Positions 1 to 7,245 of a stretch of DNA of 25,557 nucleotides are shown piece by piece. The position numbers and the translations under genes were made by a program. The stretch is from positions 1-25,557 of the forward strand of contig DLMI01000031.1 in the NCBI GenBank assembly GCA_002478145.1. Direction: 5' to 3'. The stretch is from Acidobacteria bacterium UBA7540. Lineage in GTDB: Bacteria; Acidobacteriota; Terriglobia; UBA7540. Each line of letters opens with the position of its first letter. The first letter of the stretch is position 1. The notes under the pieces are model-generated. The model saw only the letters and a program-made list of their open reading frames with translations, did no database searches and had not been told where the DNA came from.

Positions 1-127
1 TGGCCGGTTATGTCGGCAAACCGCAGATGTGGCGCCCACGTTGGCCTGCTGGTCCCTCCGGGATGTCGGCGCCACTCGCGCAAAAACGTCAGCCAGCATC
101 GCTGCACACCACGTACCGCCTTCCTTT

Positions 128-1300
128 TCAACAGAATTCCCGCTTTAATGGGCTAAGTGCATTTGTTTTCATAGACATTCCCGCTTCTGCCCCAGTTTTC
201 CACAGCGGTCCTTTGTTTTCAATAACATTCCCGCATTGCTCGTTCAATTTTAAATCTTCCACCGTTCCCACACTCTGCGAGTTATCGGGCGAAATGTGGC
301 TGTCGGGGACCTCCTCGTTGTTCTCTATCCTCGCACCATCATCCCGGCCGGCAGGGGCGACCGGGCGGTCGGCAGCATCTTTCCGCAGCCTCAGCAGTAT
401 CCTCACTTTGCGGTCAATGGAGTGGTCCAGGGCGGCTTCCTGGCGCAGCATCATCCTCCACGTCTCCCCCTCCGGAGCAAGGCAGGCGTCCCGTTCTATC
501 GCCGCTCTCTCCTCATTCGCCTTTTCCGCGTATTCGAATTCTTCGCGGACGCTGGCGATTTCCTCCTCCAGCAAACGCAGTAGTTCCTGGCGCTCGGGCT
601 CGCCCGGCGGCTCGTAGTCGATGCCCATTTCGCGTCGATATTGCTTCTCTTCCTCGTCGGCTTGTTGCGCCTCGAGGCACATGGGGTCACCGAAATGGTG
701 CAGCAGCCTGAAAATCTGCGCCTGTCGCCAGCCCGTCGTACCGCTGTAAAGAGATTCCAGTACGGCATACTGGCGGACCCGGAAGGTGCGTTCCTTCACC
801 TCCTCCCGCACGAGTTCAAGGAAAGAAAGCGTCCTTCTCAGCGTCACGCCTCGATCCGTAGACTCCGATAAGCCCTCATCAAGCATCTCGTGCTGGGAGG
901 CGTCGAAGGTGACGCGCGCCATCTCCTGCTGGCGGCGGTGTTGCCAGTCTTCGATCGCCTGCAAGGCGCGCCGCTTCAGGCCTGCTTGCGCCCGCTCGAG
1001 CCTTTCGCGGCGGCAGTAGAGCCAGGCAAGGTCGTCGATCTGCTTCTCCCAGAGCGCGTCGCCGGGAGTCAGGGCGCTCATGAGTTCCTGCTTCAAATTT
1101 TCGAATTCTTCCGGGTCTTCGCCCAGCGCCAGCATGGCTAGGCAGCGATTTTCGTCGCTGACGCGTCCGCCGTGCTTCAAGGCATTGAGCTTGGAGTTCT
1201 GCTTGGCGGCGGCGCTGCGTGGTCCGGTGGAATGCTCGGCATTGGCGCGCGCGGCGGCGAGCAACGCGGGCGTAAGTTGGGGTGATTTGCGTAAAGACAT
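128..1300 (-). CDS. Hypothetical protein, Acidobacteria-type 'STGP...NALKHG' family
   Basis: I recognise the family style but know no function. The 390-residue product starts with a short conserved-looking segment, STGPRSAAAKQ followed by NALKHG (about residues 25-45). This resembles an N-terminus seen in many copies in acidobacterial genomes. The rest is strongly charged and rich in Glu, Arg and Lys, with long predicted helices (about 55-120 and 200-300). There is no signal peptide or membrane segment, so it is probably cytoplasmic. The start is supported by an AGGAGG ribosome binding site 5-6 bases upstream of the ATG. A perfect TTGACA -35 box lies about 100 bases upstream. The C-terminal 90 residues look low in complexity and poorly ordered. 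The gene stands alone. A DNA- or RNA-associated role would be a guess. Confidence 0.75.
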   Translation of the reverse strand: MSLRKSPQLTPALLAAARANAEHSTGPRSAAAKQNSKLNALKHGGRVSDENRCLAMLALGEDPEEFENLKQELMSALTPGDALWEKQIDDLAWLYCRRERLERAQAGLKRRALQAIEDWQHRRQQEMARVTFDASQHEMLDEGLSESTDRGVTLRRTLSFLELVREEVKERTFRVRQYAVLESLYSGTTGWRQAQIFRLLHHFGDPMCLEAQQADEEEKQYRREMGIDYEPPGEPERQELLRLLEEEIASVREEFEYAEKANEERAAIERDACLAPEGETWRMMLRQEAALDHSIDRKVRILLRLRKDAADRPVAPAGRDDGARIENNEEVPDSHISPDNSQSVGTVEDLKLNEQCGNVIENKGPLWKTGAEAGMSMKTNALSPLKREFC

Positions 1301-1372
1301 GGTTCCTCCTGGGACGGGGTGTTAGGATAGCGAGGAAAGGACTTCCCCGCGGGTTGGACTTTTCACATGAGT

Positions 1373-1401
1373 AGGCTACCACAGCGGGGACGCGCTGTCA
1401 A
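1373..1401 (-). promoter_or_regulatory. Candidate sigma-70 promoter for the 390-residue hypothetical protein
   Basis: On the minus strand a perfect TTGACA (1396-1401) is followed by a 17-base spacer and TAGCCT (1373-1378), which keeps the first, second and last bases of the -10 consensus. Transcription would start near 1366, about 65 bases upstream of the ATG at 1300. Confidence 0.5.
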
Positions 1402-1439
1402 CAGAAATCGTATCCACACGCCTAGCCCAGGACTTCTTC

Positions 1440-1520
1440 GATTGACTCATTGAGTCATTGTTCCATTGACTCATTGAAGGACCCTTGCCTCGTTTTTTCA
1501 ATGAATCAATGGGTCAATCG
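1440..1520. repeat. 7-base-period tandem words forming an inverted repeat
   Basis: The words tcattga, gtcattg and gattgac recur at about 7-base spacing from 1440 to 1478, and their complements tcaatga, atcaatg and ggtcaat run from 1497. Positions 1463-1478 and 1497-1512 are complementary at 15 of 16 bases, giving a stem with an 18-base loop. The element lies in the 327-base gap between two divergently transcribed units. Apart from it and the promoter at 1373-1401, nothing else is recognised in the gap. Confidence 0.6.
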
Positions 1521-1627
1521 CTGGGATGCCTTGCCTTATGAGTGCGCTATTAAAGTTCACCGGTAAACCGAGCCGATGAAGGGGGTGTACATGCCGCCCG
1601 CGCTTGACATGTGGTAGATTAGAGGCT

Positions 1628-1886
1628 GTGGGCAAGTATGAGGAACTTCAACTTCGGATCCTGCAGGGCAAGTCGGATGCGAACATCAATTTCGACGAGC
1701 TGCGCCACTTCCTCCAATGGTTGGGGTTTGAAGAGCGCACCCGCGGCAGCCACCACATTTTCAGGAGGCACGGCGTCAGGGAAGCTGATCAATTTACAGC
1801 GTGAGGGTAGCAAGGCCAAGGTTTATCAAGTGCGTCAGGTGCGCCAGGTGGTCGTGCGCTATGGGCTGGAAGGCGAAAAGGAGTAA
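1628..1886 (+). pseudogene. hicA: HicA-family mRNA interferase toxin, frameshifted
   Basis: HicA toxins are small double-stranded-RNA-binding-fold RNases that cleave mRNA and are neutralised by HicB. The first frame, from GTG at 1628, encodes a typical HicA N-terminus with the KSDANINFDEL segment and the catalytic-His motif GSHHIF. It then runs to an early stop at 1802-1804. The expected C-terminus (LINLQREGSKAKVYQVRQVR) continues one frame over and ends at TAA 1884-1886. Removing one base near 1781-1784 joins the two frames into a normal-length HicA of about 85 residues. hicB follows after 2 bases, so the operon arrangement is intact. The cause is either true decay or a one-base sequencing or assembly error. 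An in-frame TTG at 1604 is an alternative start. Confidence 0.8.
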
Positions 1887-1888
1887 AC

Positions 1889-2101
1889 ATGCACAAGTAT
1901 GAGATTATCATCTATTGGAGCAACGAAGACCAGGTCTTTGTTGCCGAGGTCCCGGAATTGCCTGGTTGCTTGGCCCATGGCAACACTCAGGAAGCGGCGC
2001 TCGCACACGCCAGGGAAGCCATTCAATTGTGGATCGACACCGCCCGGGAATTCGGGGATTCCATTCCGGAACCGAAGGGCGAGCGTCTCATGCTGGCCTA
2101 G
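1889..2101 (+). CDS. hicB: HicB-family antitoxin (short form)
   Basis: HicB binds and blocks HicA. This 70-residue protein has the classic HicB N-terminal core: an opening strand (KYEIIIYW), then the motif VFVAEVPELPGCLAHG (about residues 16-31), then a helix beginning with TQEAALAHAREAI. It ends at about the length of the minimal HicB/UPF0150 domain, without the extra helix-turn-helix or ribbon-helix-helix DNA-binding domain of longer HicBs. Autorepression would therefore need another mechanism. The ATG lies 2 bases after the hicA stop, with GGAG at 1880-1883 inside the end of hicA, so the two genes are translationally linked. The frame is intact, unlike that of hicA. Confidence 0.85.
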   Translation: MHKYEIIIYWSNEDQVFVAEVPELPGCLAHGNTQEAALAHAREAIQLWIDTAREFGDSIPEPKGERLMLA

Positions 2102-2172
2102 GTACACAAGTCCCCGGCGGACGACGTATGCGTGCATTGTGGCTTGTATGCGGCGCGGCGGGCACCAAAGGC

Positions 2173-2208
2173 CGCGGACCTCACGCAGCAGAGGTCTGCG
2201 CTACACTT
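2173..2208. repeat. Hairpin repeat downstream of hicB
   Basis: An imperfect inverted repeat pairs cgcggacctc with gaggtctgcg, with one mismatch and a short loop. It lies just downstream of hicB in the gap between convergent operons and is of the same short-palindrome style as others in this window. Confidence 0.45.
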
Positions 2209-2231
2209 GCTGTGCGCGTCCAGCCGAGGGT

Positions 2232-2268
2232 CGCATACATCCCGACAAAAACCGTCGGGCCGTATGCG
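2232..2268. terminator. Candidate bidirectional terminator hairpin between convergent TA operons
   Basis: Two stacked stems are visible: cgcatac (2232-2238) pairs with gtatgcg (2262-2268), and inside it cccgac (2241-2246) pairs with gtcggg (2254-2259). They are separated by two-base internal loops and close on a 7-base A-rich loop. The element lies between the end of hicB (plus) and the end of the RelE-like toxin gene (minus), where a shared terminator would be expected. There is no clear T-tract on either side, so intrinsic termination is uncertain. Confidence 0.35.
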
Positions 2269-2300
2269 CCACCCGCCCGCGGATTGACCGTCAAGCGTGA

Positions 2301-2567
2301 TCAGCCAAGCAGGCGGTCGCATTCGGCGTGAGAGCCGATCCAGAACCAAACGACGGTTGAGCCTTCCATGACGCCGAGCGCGCGGTAACCCAGTCCAATC
2401 CGCACCGAATAGACGTTGCTCTCCTCATCCACTTTCTTGAAGCGCAGACTGGGGTGGCGTGGGTCGGTGCGGAACAGCCGGTAGGCGCGTTGTGCCTGCC
2501 GGCGGACGTCGTTGGGCAGTAAACCGAACGCCTCGCTGAACTCACGCGTGGTGCGCGACTGGATCAC
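2301..2567 (-). CDS. RelE/ParE-superfamily toxin
   Basis: The 88-residue protein has the compact shape of RelE/ParE toxins. It has an N-terminal helical part (REFSEAFGLLPNDVRRQAQR), the 'FRTDPRHPSLRFKKV' segment (about 33-47), the strand 'YSVRIGLGYRALGVMEG' (about 53-69) and a final 'VVWFWIGSHAECDRLL'. The HPSLRFK...YSVRIGLGYRAL pattern is typical of RelE/HigB-like mRNA interferases, which cleave mRNA at the ribosome. Which RNA or cellular target it acts on cannot be told from sequence alone. It starts with GTG overlapping the antitoxin stop codon by 4 bases (2564-2567), so the pair is translationally coupled with the antitoxin first. Confidence 0.8.
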   Translation of the reverse strand: MIQSRTTREFSEAFGLLPNDVRRQAQRAYRLFRTDPRHPSLRFKKVDEESNVYSVRIGLGYRALGVMEGSTVVWFWIGSHAECDRLLG

Positions 2568-2779
2568 AGGATTTCGTCCAGCGGACGGGTTTTGCCCCGG
2601 CGATGGTCGTCGAGCGCCTTCTCGGCGAGTTTGCGCAGCTTGGCGGGATTCTTCCGGAGCGTCTTTCCCCAGGCTTCTTCATCCTCGAGCGTCTCGAGAA
2701 TCTGGGAGGCGATGCCGTTTTGTTCGTCGTCTGAGAGCTTGCCCACCTTTCGGAGCACGTCTTCAAGTAACCGCGTCAT
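2564..2779 (-). CDS. Antitoxin of the RelE/ParE-like module
   Basis: This 71-residue acidic, helical protein lies directly upstream of the toxin and overlaps it by 4 bases. It has the pattern seen in a common antitoxin family: a helix with '(L)SDDEQNGIASQILETLEDEEAW' (about 16-38), a basic linker, and a C-terminal tail RGKTRPLDEIL that would wrap around the toxin. No helix-turn-helix can be identified with confidence, so the DNA-binding mode is unknown. The order (antitoxin first) and the overlap are standard for type II modules. Confidence 0.75.
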   Translation of the reverse strand: MTRLLEDVLRKVGKLSDDEQNGIASQILETLEDEEAWGKTLRKNPAKLRKLAEKALDDHRRGKTRPLDEIL

Positions 2780-2835
2780 ACCCTCAGCCTAACAGACGGA
2801 ACCGACGGACGCAAGCTGGTAACGGCTTCGGCGCC

Positions 2836-4146
2836 CTATTGGATAATCTCGCCTTTTGTTTCACGCGCGAAGGGCAGGATGAGCAGGCCCAAGACATAGA
2901 TAACCGCGATGGAGCTGGCAGCGCGCGCAAAAGTTCCGAGGTGGACCACGAGATAGCCCGTCAAGAACGGCCCTGCGGCAGCAAAGATGCGGCCGGCGTT
3001 AAAGCAGAATCCGGCTCCTGTGGCTCGGATGCGCGTGGGGAAGATTTCCGGAAAGTAAACCGGAAATCCGCTGAAAATCCCGTTGGAGAAGAATCCCAGC
3101 AAGGGCAGTAGCCACATGGCTGTGGAGAAGGAGGTGGGTATCAGGAAGGTGACGGGAAGCGACAGCGCAGAACCCAGCATCAGCAGCAGGAACATGGCAC
3201 GCCTGCCCCACCGCTCCGCGATCCAAGGGGCTGCCAGGTAACCCAGGATGGCTCCGGCGTTGAGGCTCATGACGGCGAAGCTGACTCTCCGGGCGGTGGA
3301 GATAGCATCGAGATGCTGCGGGCGAAGGAGTTCAGTAATGAGCGAGGGCGTCCAATTGGTGGCTCCCCAGAGGCCAAACACAGCCACAAAGGCCAGTGAA
3401 GTGCCGACCAACGTGTCGCGGCGGGTCTCAGGCAAAAAGAGTTCGACGATCGTCAAGCGTTGCGAGCCAGGGAGCTTTGCCTGAAGATGCTGGCTGGTCC
3501 AGCGTTCCGGCTCGTGCACCTTCAGGCGCAGGAGAACAGCCACCAGTGCAGGCATGATTCCCACGAAGAACATCACCCGCCAACTGTAGGAGGACAGCAA
3601 AAGGTTAATCCCCGCGGCGAGGAAGAAACCAAATCCCCACGCTGATTGGAGCAGGCCCGCCCCTTTCACGCGCAGGGATTCGGGCCAGACCTCCGCCACC
3701 AGAGTGGCGCCGGCGGCCCATTCGCCGCCCACGCCCAGGGCGGTCAGAAAGCGGTAGATTCCAAGTTCCCACCAAGTGTGCGAGAAACCCGCCAGCGCCG
3801 TGAAAACCGCATAAACCAGAATTGTTATGACCAGGGTTCGAGAACGCCCCAGGTAGTCTGCCAGAACCCCGAAGAGGATGCCTCCCAGCGCCCAGCCCAC
3901 AATGAAGATGGAGAAGATGATCCCGCCATACCAGCCAATGTTCTGGGGCGAGCCGCGAGCCCCCAGCAGTTCTTTGAGCGCCGGCGTCATCACCTGGGCG
4001 TAAATCAGCGCGTCCATGGAATCGAAGACCCAACCAAGCCATGCCACCAGGAGGACCAGCCACTGATATCCTGTGAGTTGTTTCCACGGCGAGGCAGGTT
4101 TTCGCAGCGTTTCTGAGGGCCTGTGCCCTTCCGGAGAGGGATTCAT
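2836..4146 (-). CDS. Major facilitator superfamily transporter (organic anion/sugar-acid type)
   Basis: The 436-residue protein has about 12 hydrophobic segments. A typical motif A loop, GVLADYLGRSR (about residues 93-103), lies between helices 2 and 3, and RFLTALGVGGEW (about 132-143) lies in helix 4. An acidic FDSMD in helix 1 resembles proton-coupled carriers of the NanT/aromatic-acid/lactate group of MFS permeases. The substrate cannot be named. The start is placed at the ATG at 4146 because it overlaps the stop of the upstream membrane-protein gene in an ATGA junction, a sign of translational coupling. An in-frame start 11 codons upstream would extend it to 4179. It lies in the inner membrane. 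Confidence 0.85.
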   Translation of the reverse strand: MNPSPEGHRPSETLRKPASPWKQLTGYQWLVLLVAWLGWVFDSMDALIYAQVMTPALKELLGARGSPQNIGWYGGIIFSIFIVGWALGGILFGVLADYLGRSRTLVITILVYAVFTALAGFSHTWWELGIYRFLTALGVGGEWAAGATLVAEVWPESLRVKGAGLLQSAWGFGFFLAAGINLLLSSYSWRVMFFVGIMPALVAVLLRLKVHEPERWTSQHLQAKLPGSQRLTIVELFLPETRRDTLVGTSLAFVAVFGLWGATNWTPSLITELLRPQHLDAISTARRVSFAVMSLNAGAILGYLAAPWIAERWGRRAMFLLLMLGSALSLPVTFLIPTSFSTAMWLLPLLGFFSNGIFSGFPVYFPEIFPTRIRATGAGFCFNAGRIFAAAGPFLTGYLVVHLGTFARAASSIAVIYVLGLLILPFARETKGEIIQ

Positions 4147-5237
4147 TGGCGCCTTCCCCGCCCGCCAGAGACGGAGCAAAGGGTTTTAAGGGATGGAGAG
4201 CGCGCCGCGATGAAGCGCAGGCCGAAGCCCTGGAGAAAGACCTGGCCCGGCATTCCGACCACGCTCAATAGGATCACCAAGACTGCGCTCAGCAACACCA
4301 ACGCGGCGAGCGCCAGGCTGATGGTGGGCAGGTTCCATACCCATGCGAGCCCCACCAGATGCAGCGCCAGGATCACGGTAGCCGCTACGATTATCGCACC
4401 GGAAAATACACCTACGAGTAATGGGACTAAAAAGAGGAGGACTGCGACGCTGACTCCTACGGAAAGCACAAAGCGCAACAAGATATAAACTGCGAATGAG
4501 GCCGGGTCATGGCGCATTTTCCGCCAAAGTTCTCCCCACGCAGAAGGTAATGGCAAACGCTCGGCGTACATCAGGGGAACCACCAAATCATCGGTGAGCA
4601 TAATCAGGAGGGCTACAGCCAATCCGAGGAGGACGATCAAGGAAAGGATCAGTGCCAGAGACGCCGTGGCGAAAAGCTTGCCTGTGCCCGAGGTGGAAGC
4701 GGCCTGGAAAACGGGAAAGGCGACAATGACCATGAGTGAGAACGTGGTAGCGAGCGCCACCAGCGTTCCCACCAGCCACCAGAAATAGGATTGTCCCAGG
4801 GGACGGAGGGCGGACCACGCACTGCTTAGAGCCACCTCCATCTTGACCAGTGAATCCACCAGAACAAAGCGAAATACCGACCTCAGGTAGAGGAAACCGA
4901 GCCCCAGTGCGAGAGCGAACAGGATGACCAGGAAGATGAGGGAAGGGTGTTGCGCGACGTATTGCCGCGCGCCGGTCACCAGATCCGTCAGTCGAAAATC
5001 ACTGGGCAGAGCGCTCAGGCTCCACTGGAATGCTGCGGTGGGTGTGCCGCCTCCCAGCAAGAGGCACAGCAGACTGAGCTTGGTCCACCTCCAAGCATCA
5101 AAAGGCCGAAACAAGAGCCGAAGAGTATCGTCGAGCGCCCAGGAAATCGCGCCCGCCGGCGAAATTGCCGTATTGGTGCTGCGGCCCTTAGTGGGGACAT
5201 CCGAAATGGGCGTGAGCGGTGAGGGCTGGGAGTTCAT
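4143..5237 (-). CDS. Polytopic membrane protein of unknown function
   Basis: The 364-residue protein has a hydrophilic N-terminus of about 30 residues, then a conserved-looking amphipathic segment (ALDDTLRLLFRPFDAWRW, about 34-51). About six or seven membrane helices follow, near residues 53-70, 98-118, 150-180, 188-215, 248-275, 278-300 and 310-335. This layout resembles integral membrane proteins common in Acidobacteria and annotated only as domains of unknown function. No catalytic motif is visible. It is the first gene of a two-gene unit and shares an ATGA overlap with the MFS transporter, so the two products are made together and may work together. No Shine-Dalgarno sequence is seen, because a 7-base tandem repeat occupies the leader directly upstream of the ATG. 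Confidence 0.75.
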   Translation of the reverse strand: MNSQPSPLTPISDVPTKGRSTNTAISPAGAISWALDDTLRLLFRPFDAWRWTKLSLLCLLLGGGTPTAAFQWSLSALPSDFRLTDLVTGARQYVAQHPSLIFLVILFALALGLGFLYLRSVFRFVLVDSLVKMEVALSSAWSALRPLGQSYFWWLVGTLVALATTFSLMVIVAFPVFQAASTSGTGKLFATASLALILSLIVLLGLAVALLIMLTDDLVVPLMYAERLPLPSAWGELWRKMRHDPASFAVYILLRFVLSVGVSVAVLLFLVPLLVGVFSGAIIVAATVILALHLVGLAWVWNLPTISLALAALVLLSAVLVILLSVVGMPGQVFLQGFGLRFIAARSPSLKTLCSVSGGRGRRQ

Positions 5238-5242
5238 CAGAA

Positions 5243-5287
5243 GTCAAAAGTCGAAAGTCAAAAGTCGAAAGTCGAAGGTCAAAAGTC
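5243..5287. repeat. Heptanucleotide tandem repeat in an operon leader
   Basis: Six and a half units of exactly 7 bases occur in a row: gtcaaaa, gtcgaaa, gtcaaaa, gtcgaaa, gtcgaag, gtcaaaa, gtc. The tract ends 5 bases upstream of the ATG of the minus-strand membrane-protein gene, so it is the translation-initiation region of that operon. It belongs to the group of 7-base-period tracts found throughout this window. Confidence 0.85.
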
Positions 5288-5409
5288 TAGCACCTAAAAC
5301 GCCCCCGCTTGAAGGTTTTCAAAGTCCAATTGGCAGCACGTGAGCACCGAAATGTCCCGCCTCGTTTTTCCTTAGGCGCGCGGGTGGAGGGCACCCTTGC
5401 CGAGCCGGG

Positions 5410-7245
5410 TCAGGGCACGGGAATGGAAACACGAAACGTCGTGCCGTGGTGGACTTCGCTTGAGAAATCGATGGATCCGTTGTGGAGCTGAAGGATTCGG
5501 AAAGCCATGGCGAGTCCAATTCCGCTGCCGCCGGGCTTCGTGGTGTAGAAGAGAGAAAAGATCTTCTGCCGCACCTCCGGCGGAATGCCCACACCCTGGT
5601 CGGAAACTTCGAGATTCAGGTGATGACCGTCTGTTTGCGGTTTAACTGTAAGTTGCCCTCCTGAGGGCATGGCTTGGCAACCGTTTAGAACCAGGTTCAG
5701 GAGCGCCTGTTTCATGAGGTCGCGGTCAACGTTAATAGTCGGAAGGGTTCCCTCGTGCTCAAAGACGAGCCGAACGTTATTCTGCAGCGCTTGCGGCTCG
5801 GCCAGCAGAAAGACTTCGCGGACCAGGCCTTCCACGGGGGTGGGGACCGGATGGATCTCGACCGGGCGGGTGAAATCGAGGAAGGTTTTCACCACTCGAT
5901 CGAGCCGCCGGATCTCCTCGGAGAGTATCTCCAGATGCGGGCCAACCCTTTCACCTTGGTCGGTCAGTTTGGATTTCAGGATTTCGAGCTGGAGGACCAT
6001 AGCGTTGAGCGGATTCTTCACCTCGTGCGCAACTCCGGAAGTGATCCGGCCGAGAGCCGCCAGCTTGGTTGTGATATCAATTTGATCCTCGATCTGAGCG
6101 CGTGTGGTGGCGTCGCGCAAGGTGACCAGGCATCCCATGGCCTCGCCCTGTTCACGGATGAATTGCACATTCACCGCAACGCGCGCCGGGGGTTCGCCGC
6201 CAAGCTCGAGGGTTCGCCAGGGCGTTGATTGCCGTGAGGCGAAGGCTTCCCGCAAGAGGTCATGGAGAGGGTTGTGGGCGGAGAACACCTCCAGCGCCTG
6301 GCGATGAACGATGGCTTCCGCCCTGCAACCCAGCAGACGGGCCGCGGCGGGTGTTGCCAGGACCAGCCGGTCCTGCCTCTCAAATAGCAGCAGGCCGTCG
6401 CTCAGCTTGGAGAAAAGCTGGTCAAGGTTCTCCTTCAATTGGACAAAGGCGGCTTTTTCGCCGCGCATCTGCTCGCCTAAGAGGTTCAATTTTGAGGAAA
6501 GCACGCCCCATTCGTCGGTCCTCTTTAGACTTACAGGCTCGGAATATTCGCCGCGCGCCAGCAGGTCAACACTTCGCGAAATGGTTGCGAGGGGACGCAA
6601 AAGGCGATAGGAGAGCAGACCGGCGGAGAGAGTCGTGAAGATGATGATGGCAAAGGAAAGGGTCAGGGCAGCGTGCAAATCCGGGGTGATCTGGTGGGCG
6701 AGGAAGAGTGTCGAGACGCCGACGCGTACGTCGCCGAAAGGCGTGTTTCCAATCTCGAGCGGCAGCACGACTTCGTACACCCTGGACGGACCGTAGATCA
6801 CCCGGAGTTGCTTCAACAATCCGGCATGGAGCAGATCCTCAAACGGCACAGCCGGCGCCATCACTTGGCCGATTTCCCCTGGATCGTTGTGAACCATAAC
6901 CTGGTGTCGGGTGTCCGTGATGGCGGCGTAGTAAATGGAAGGTGAATATCCGATCGCGGATTCCAGCAGTGAGGTCAACCCCGCATCGGCCGCAAGTCGA
7001 GCTTGCACGAAGCCACTTAGCGCCTGGAAATCGGAGGGGTTTGAACCCGCTGGCATTCGGGCCTGGGACAGGAGGGCACTGGCCTGATGGTAGATTTCGT
7101 TTGCCACATATTCCCCTCTGCTTTCAACCTCGCTCAGGGCCTGTCGGGTCAGATGAGAGAGGTAGAGCGTCGAGGTGGCCAGGACCATGAGCAAGACCAG
7201 GAGAGTTATGAGCGCGGTAAGCTTAATCTTCAGGCTGAGCCCCAT
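5410..7245 (-). CDS. Membrane sensor histidine kinase (NtrB/AtoS-like)
   Basis: The 611-residue kinase has a first membrane helix (about 9-30), a periplasmic sensor of about 160 residues, a second helix (about 192-213) and a HAMP linker (about 214-266). A PAS-like domain (about 270-385), a HisKA dimerisation domain and a HATPase domain follow. The sensor carries a Cache-like signature, AITDTRHQVMVHNDPGEIG (about 108-126), suggesting small-ligand sensing. The phospho-acceptor is H407 in GVAHEVKNPLN. The N box lies around N517/N521, the G1 box is DQGVGIP (549-555), and the F/G2 region is FYTTKPGGSGIGLAM (566-580). All needed residues are present. The start overlaps the end of the response regulator gene by 23 bases, with AAGGA just upstream. 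It should phosphorylate that regulator; the signal is unknown. Confidence 0.93.
   Translation of the reverse strand: MGLSLKIKLTALITLLVLLMVLATSTLYLSHLTRQALSEVESRGEYVANEIYHQASALLSQARMPAGSNPSDFQALSGFVQARLAADAGLTSLLESAIGYSPSIYYAAITDTRHQVMVHNDPGEIGQVMAPAVPFEDLLHAGLLKQLRVIYGPSRVYEVVLPLEIGNTPFGDVRVGVSTLFLAHQITPDLHAALTLSFAIIIFTTLSAGLLSYRLLRPLATISRSVDLLARGEYSEPVSLKRTDEWGVLSSKLNLLGEQMRGEKAAFVQLKENLDQLFSKLSDGLLLFERQDRLVLATPAAARLLGCRAEAIVHRQALEVFSAHNPLHDLLREAFASRQSTPWRTLELGGEPPARVAVNVQFIREQGEAMGCLVTLRDATTRAQIEDQIDITTKLAALGRITSGVAHEVKNPLNAMVLQLEILKSKLTDQGERVGPHLEILSEEIRRLDRVVKTFLDFTRPVEIHPVPTPVEGLVREVFLLAEPQALQNNVRLVFEHEGTLPTINVDRDLMKQALLNLVLNGCQAMPSGGQLTVKPQTDGHHLNLEVSDQGVGIPPEVRQKIFSLFYTTKPGGSGIGLAMAFRILQLHNGSIDFSSEVHHGTTFRVSIPVP

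Noticed and set aside
1..127. A gene at the left edge
   Set aside because: The long plus-strand frame starting at 27 overlaps the real minus-strand gene and encodes a Ser/Arg-rich shadow product. Nothing convincing is visible in the first 127 bases.
1604..1609. A perfect TTGACA just upstream of hicA as its -35 box
   Set aside because: No -10-like hexamer lies 16-18 bases downstream. The nearest candidate, TAGATT, is only about 5 bases away.
1781..1790. Programmed frameshifting in hicA
   Set aside because: There is no slippery heptamer, stem-loop or internal Shine-Dalgarno at the break. Decay or a base error explains it more simply.
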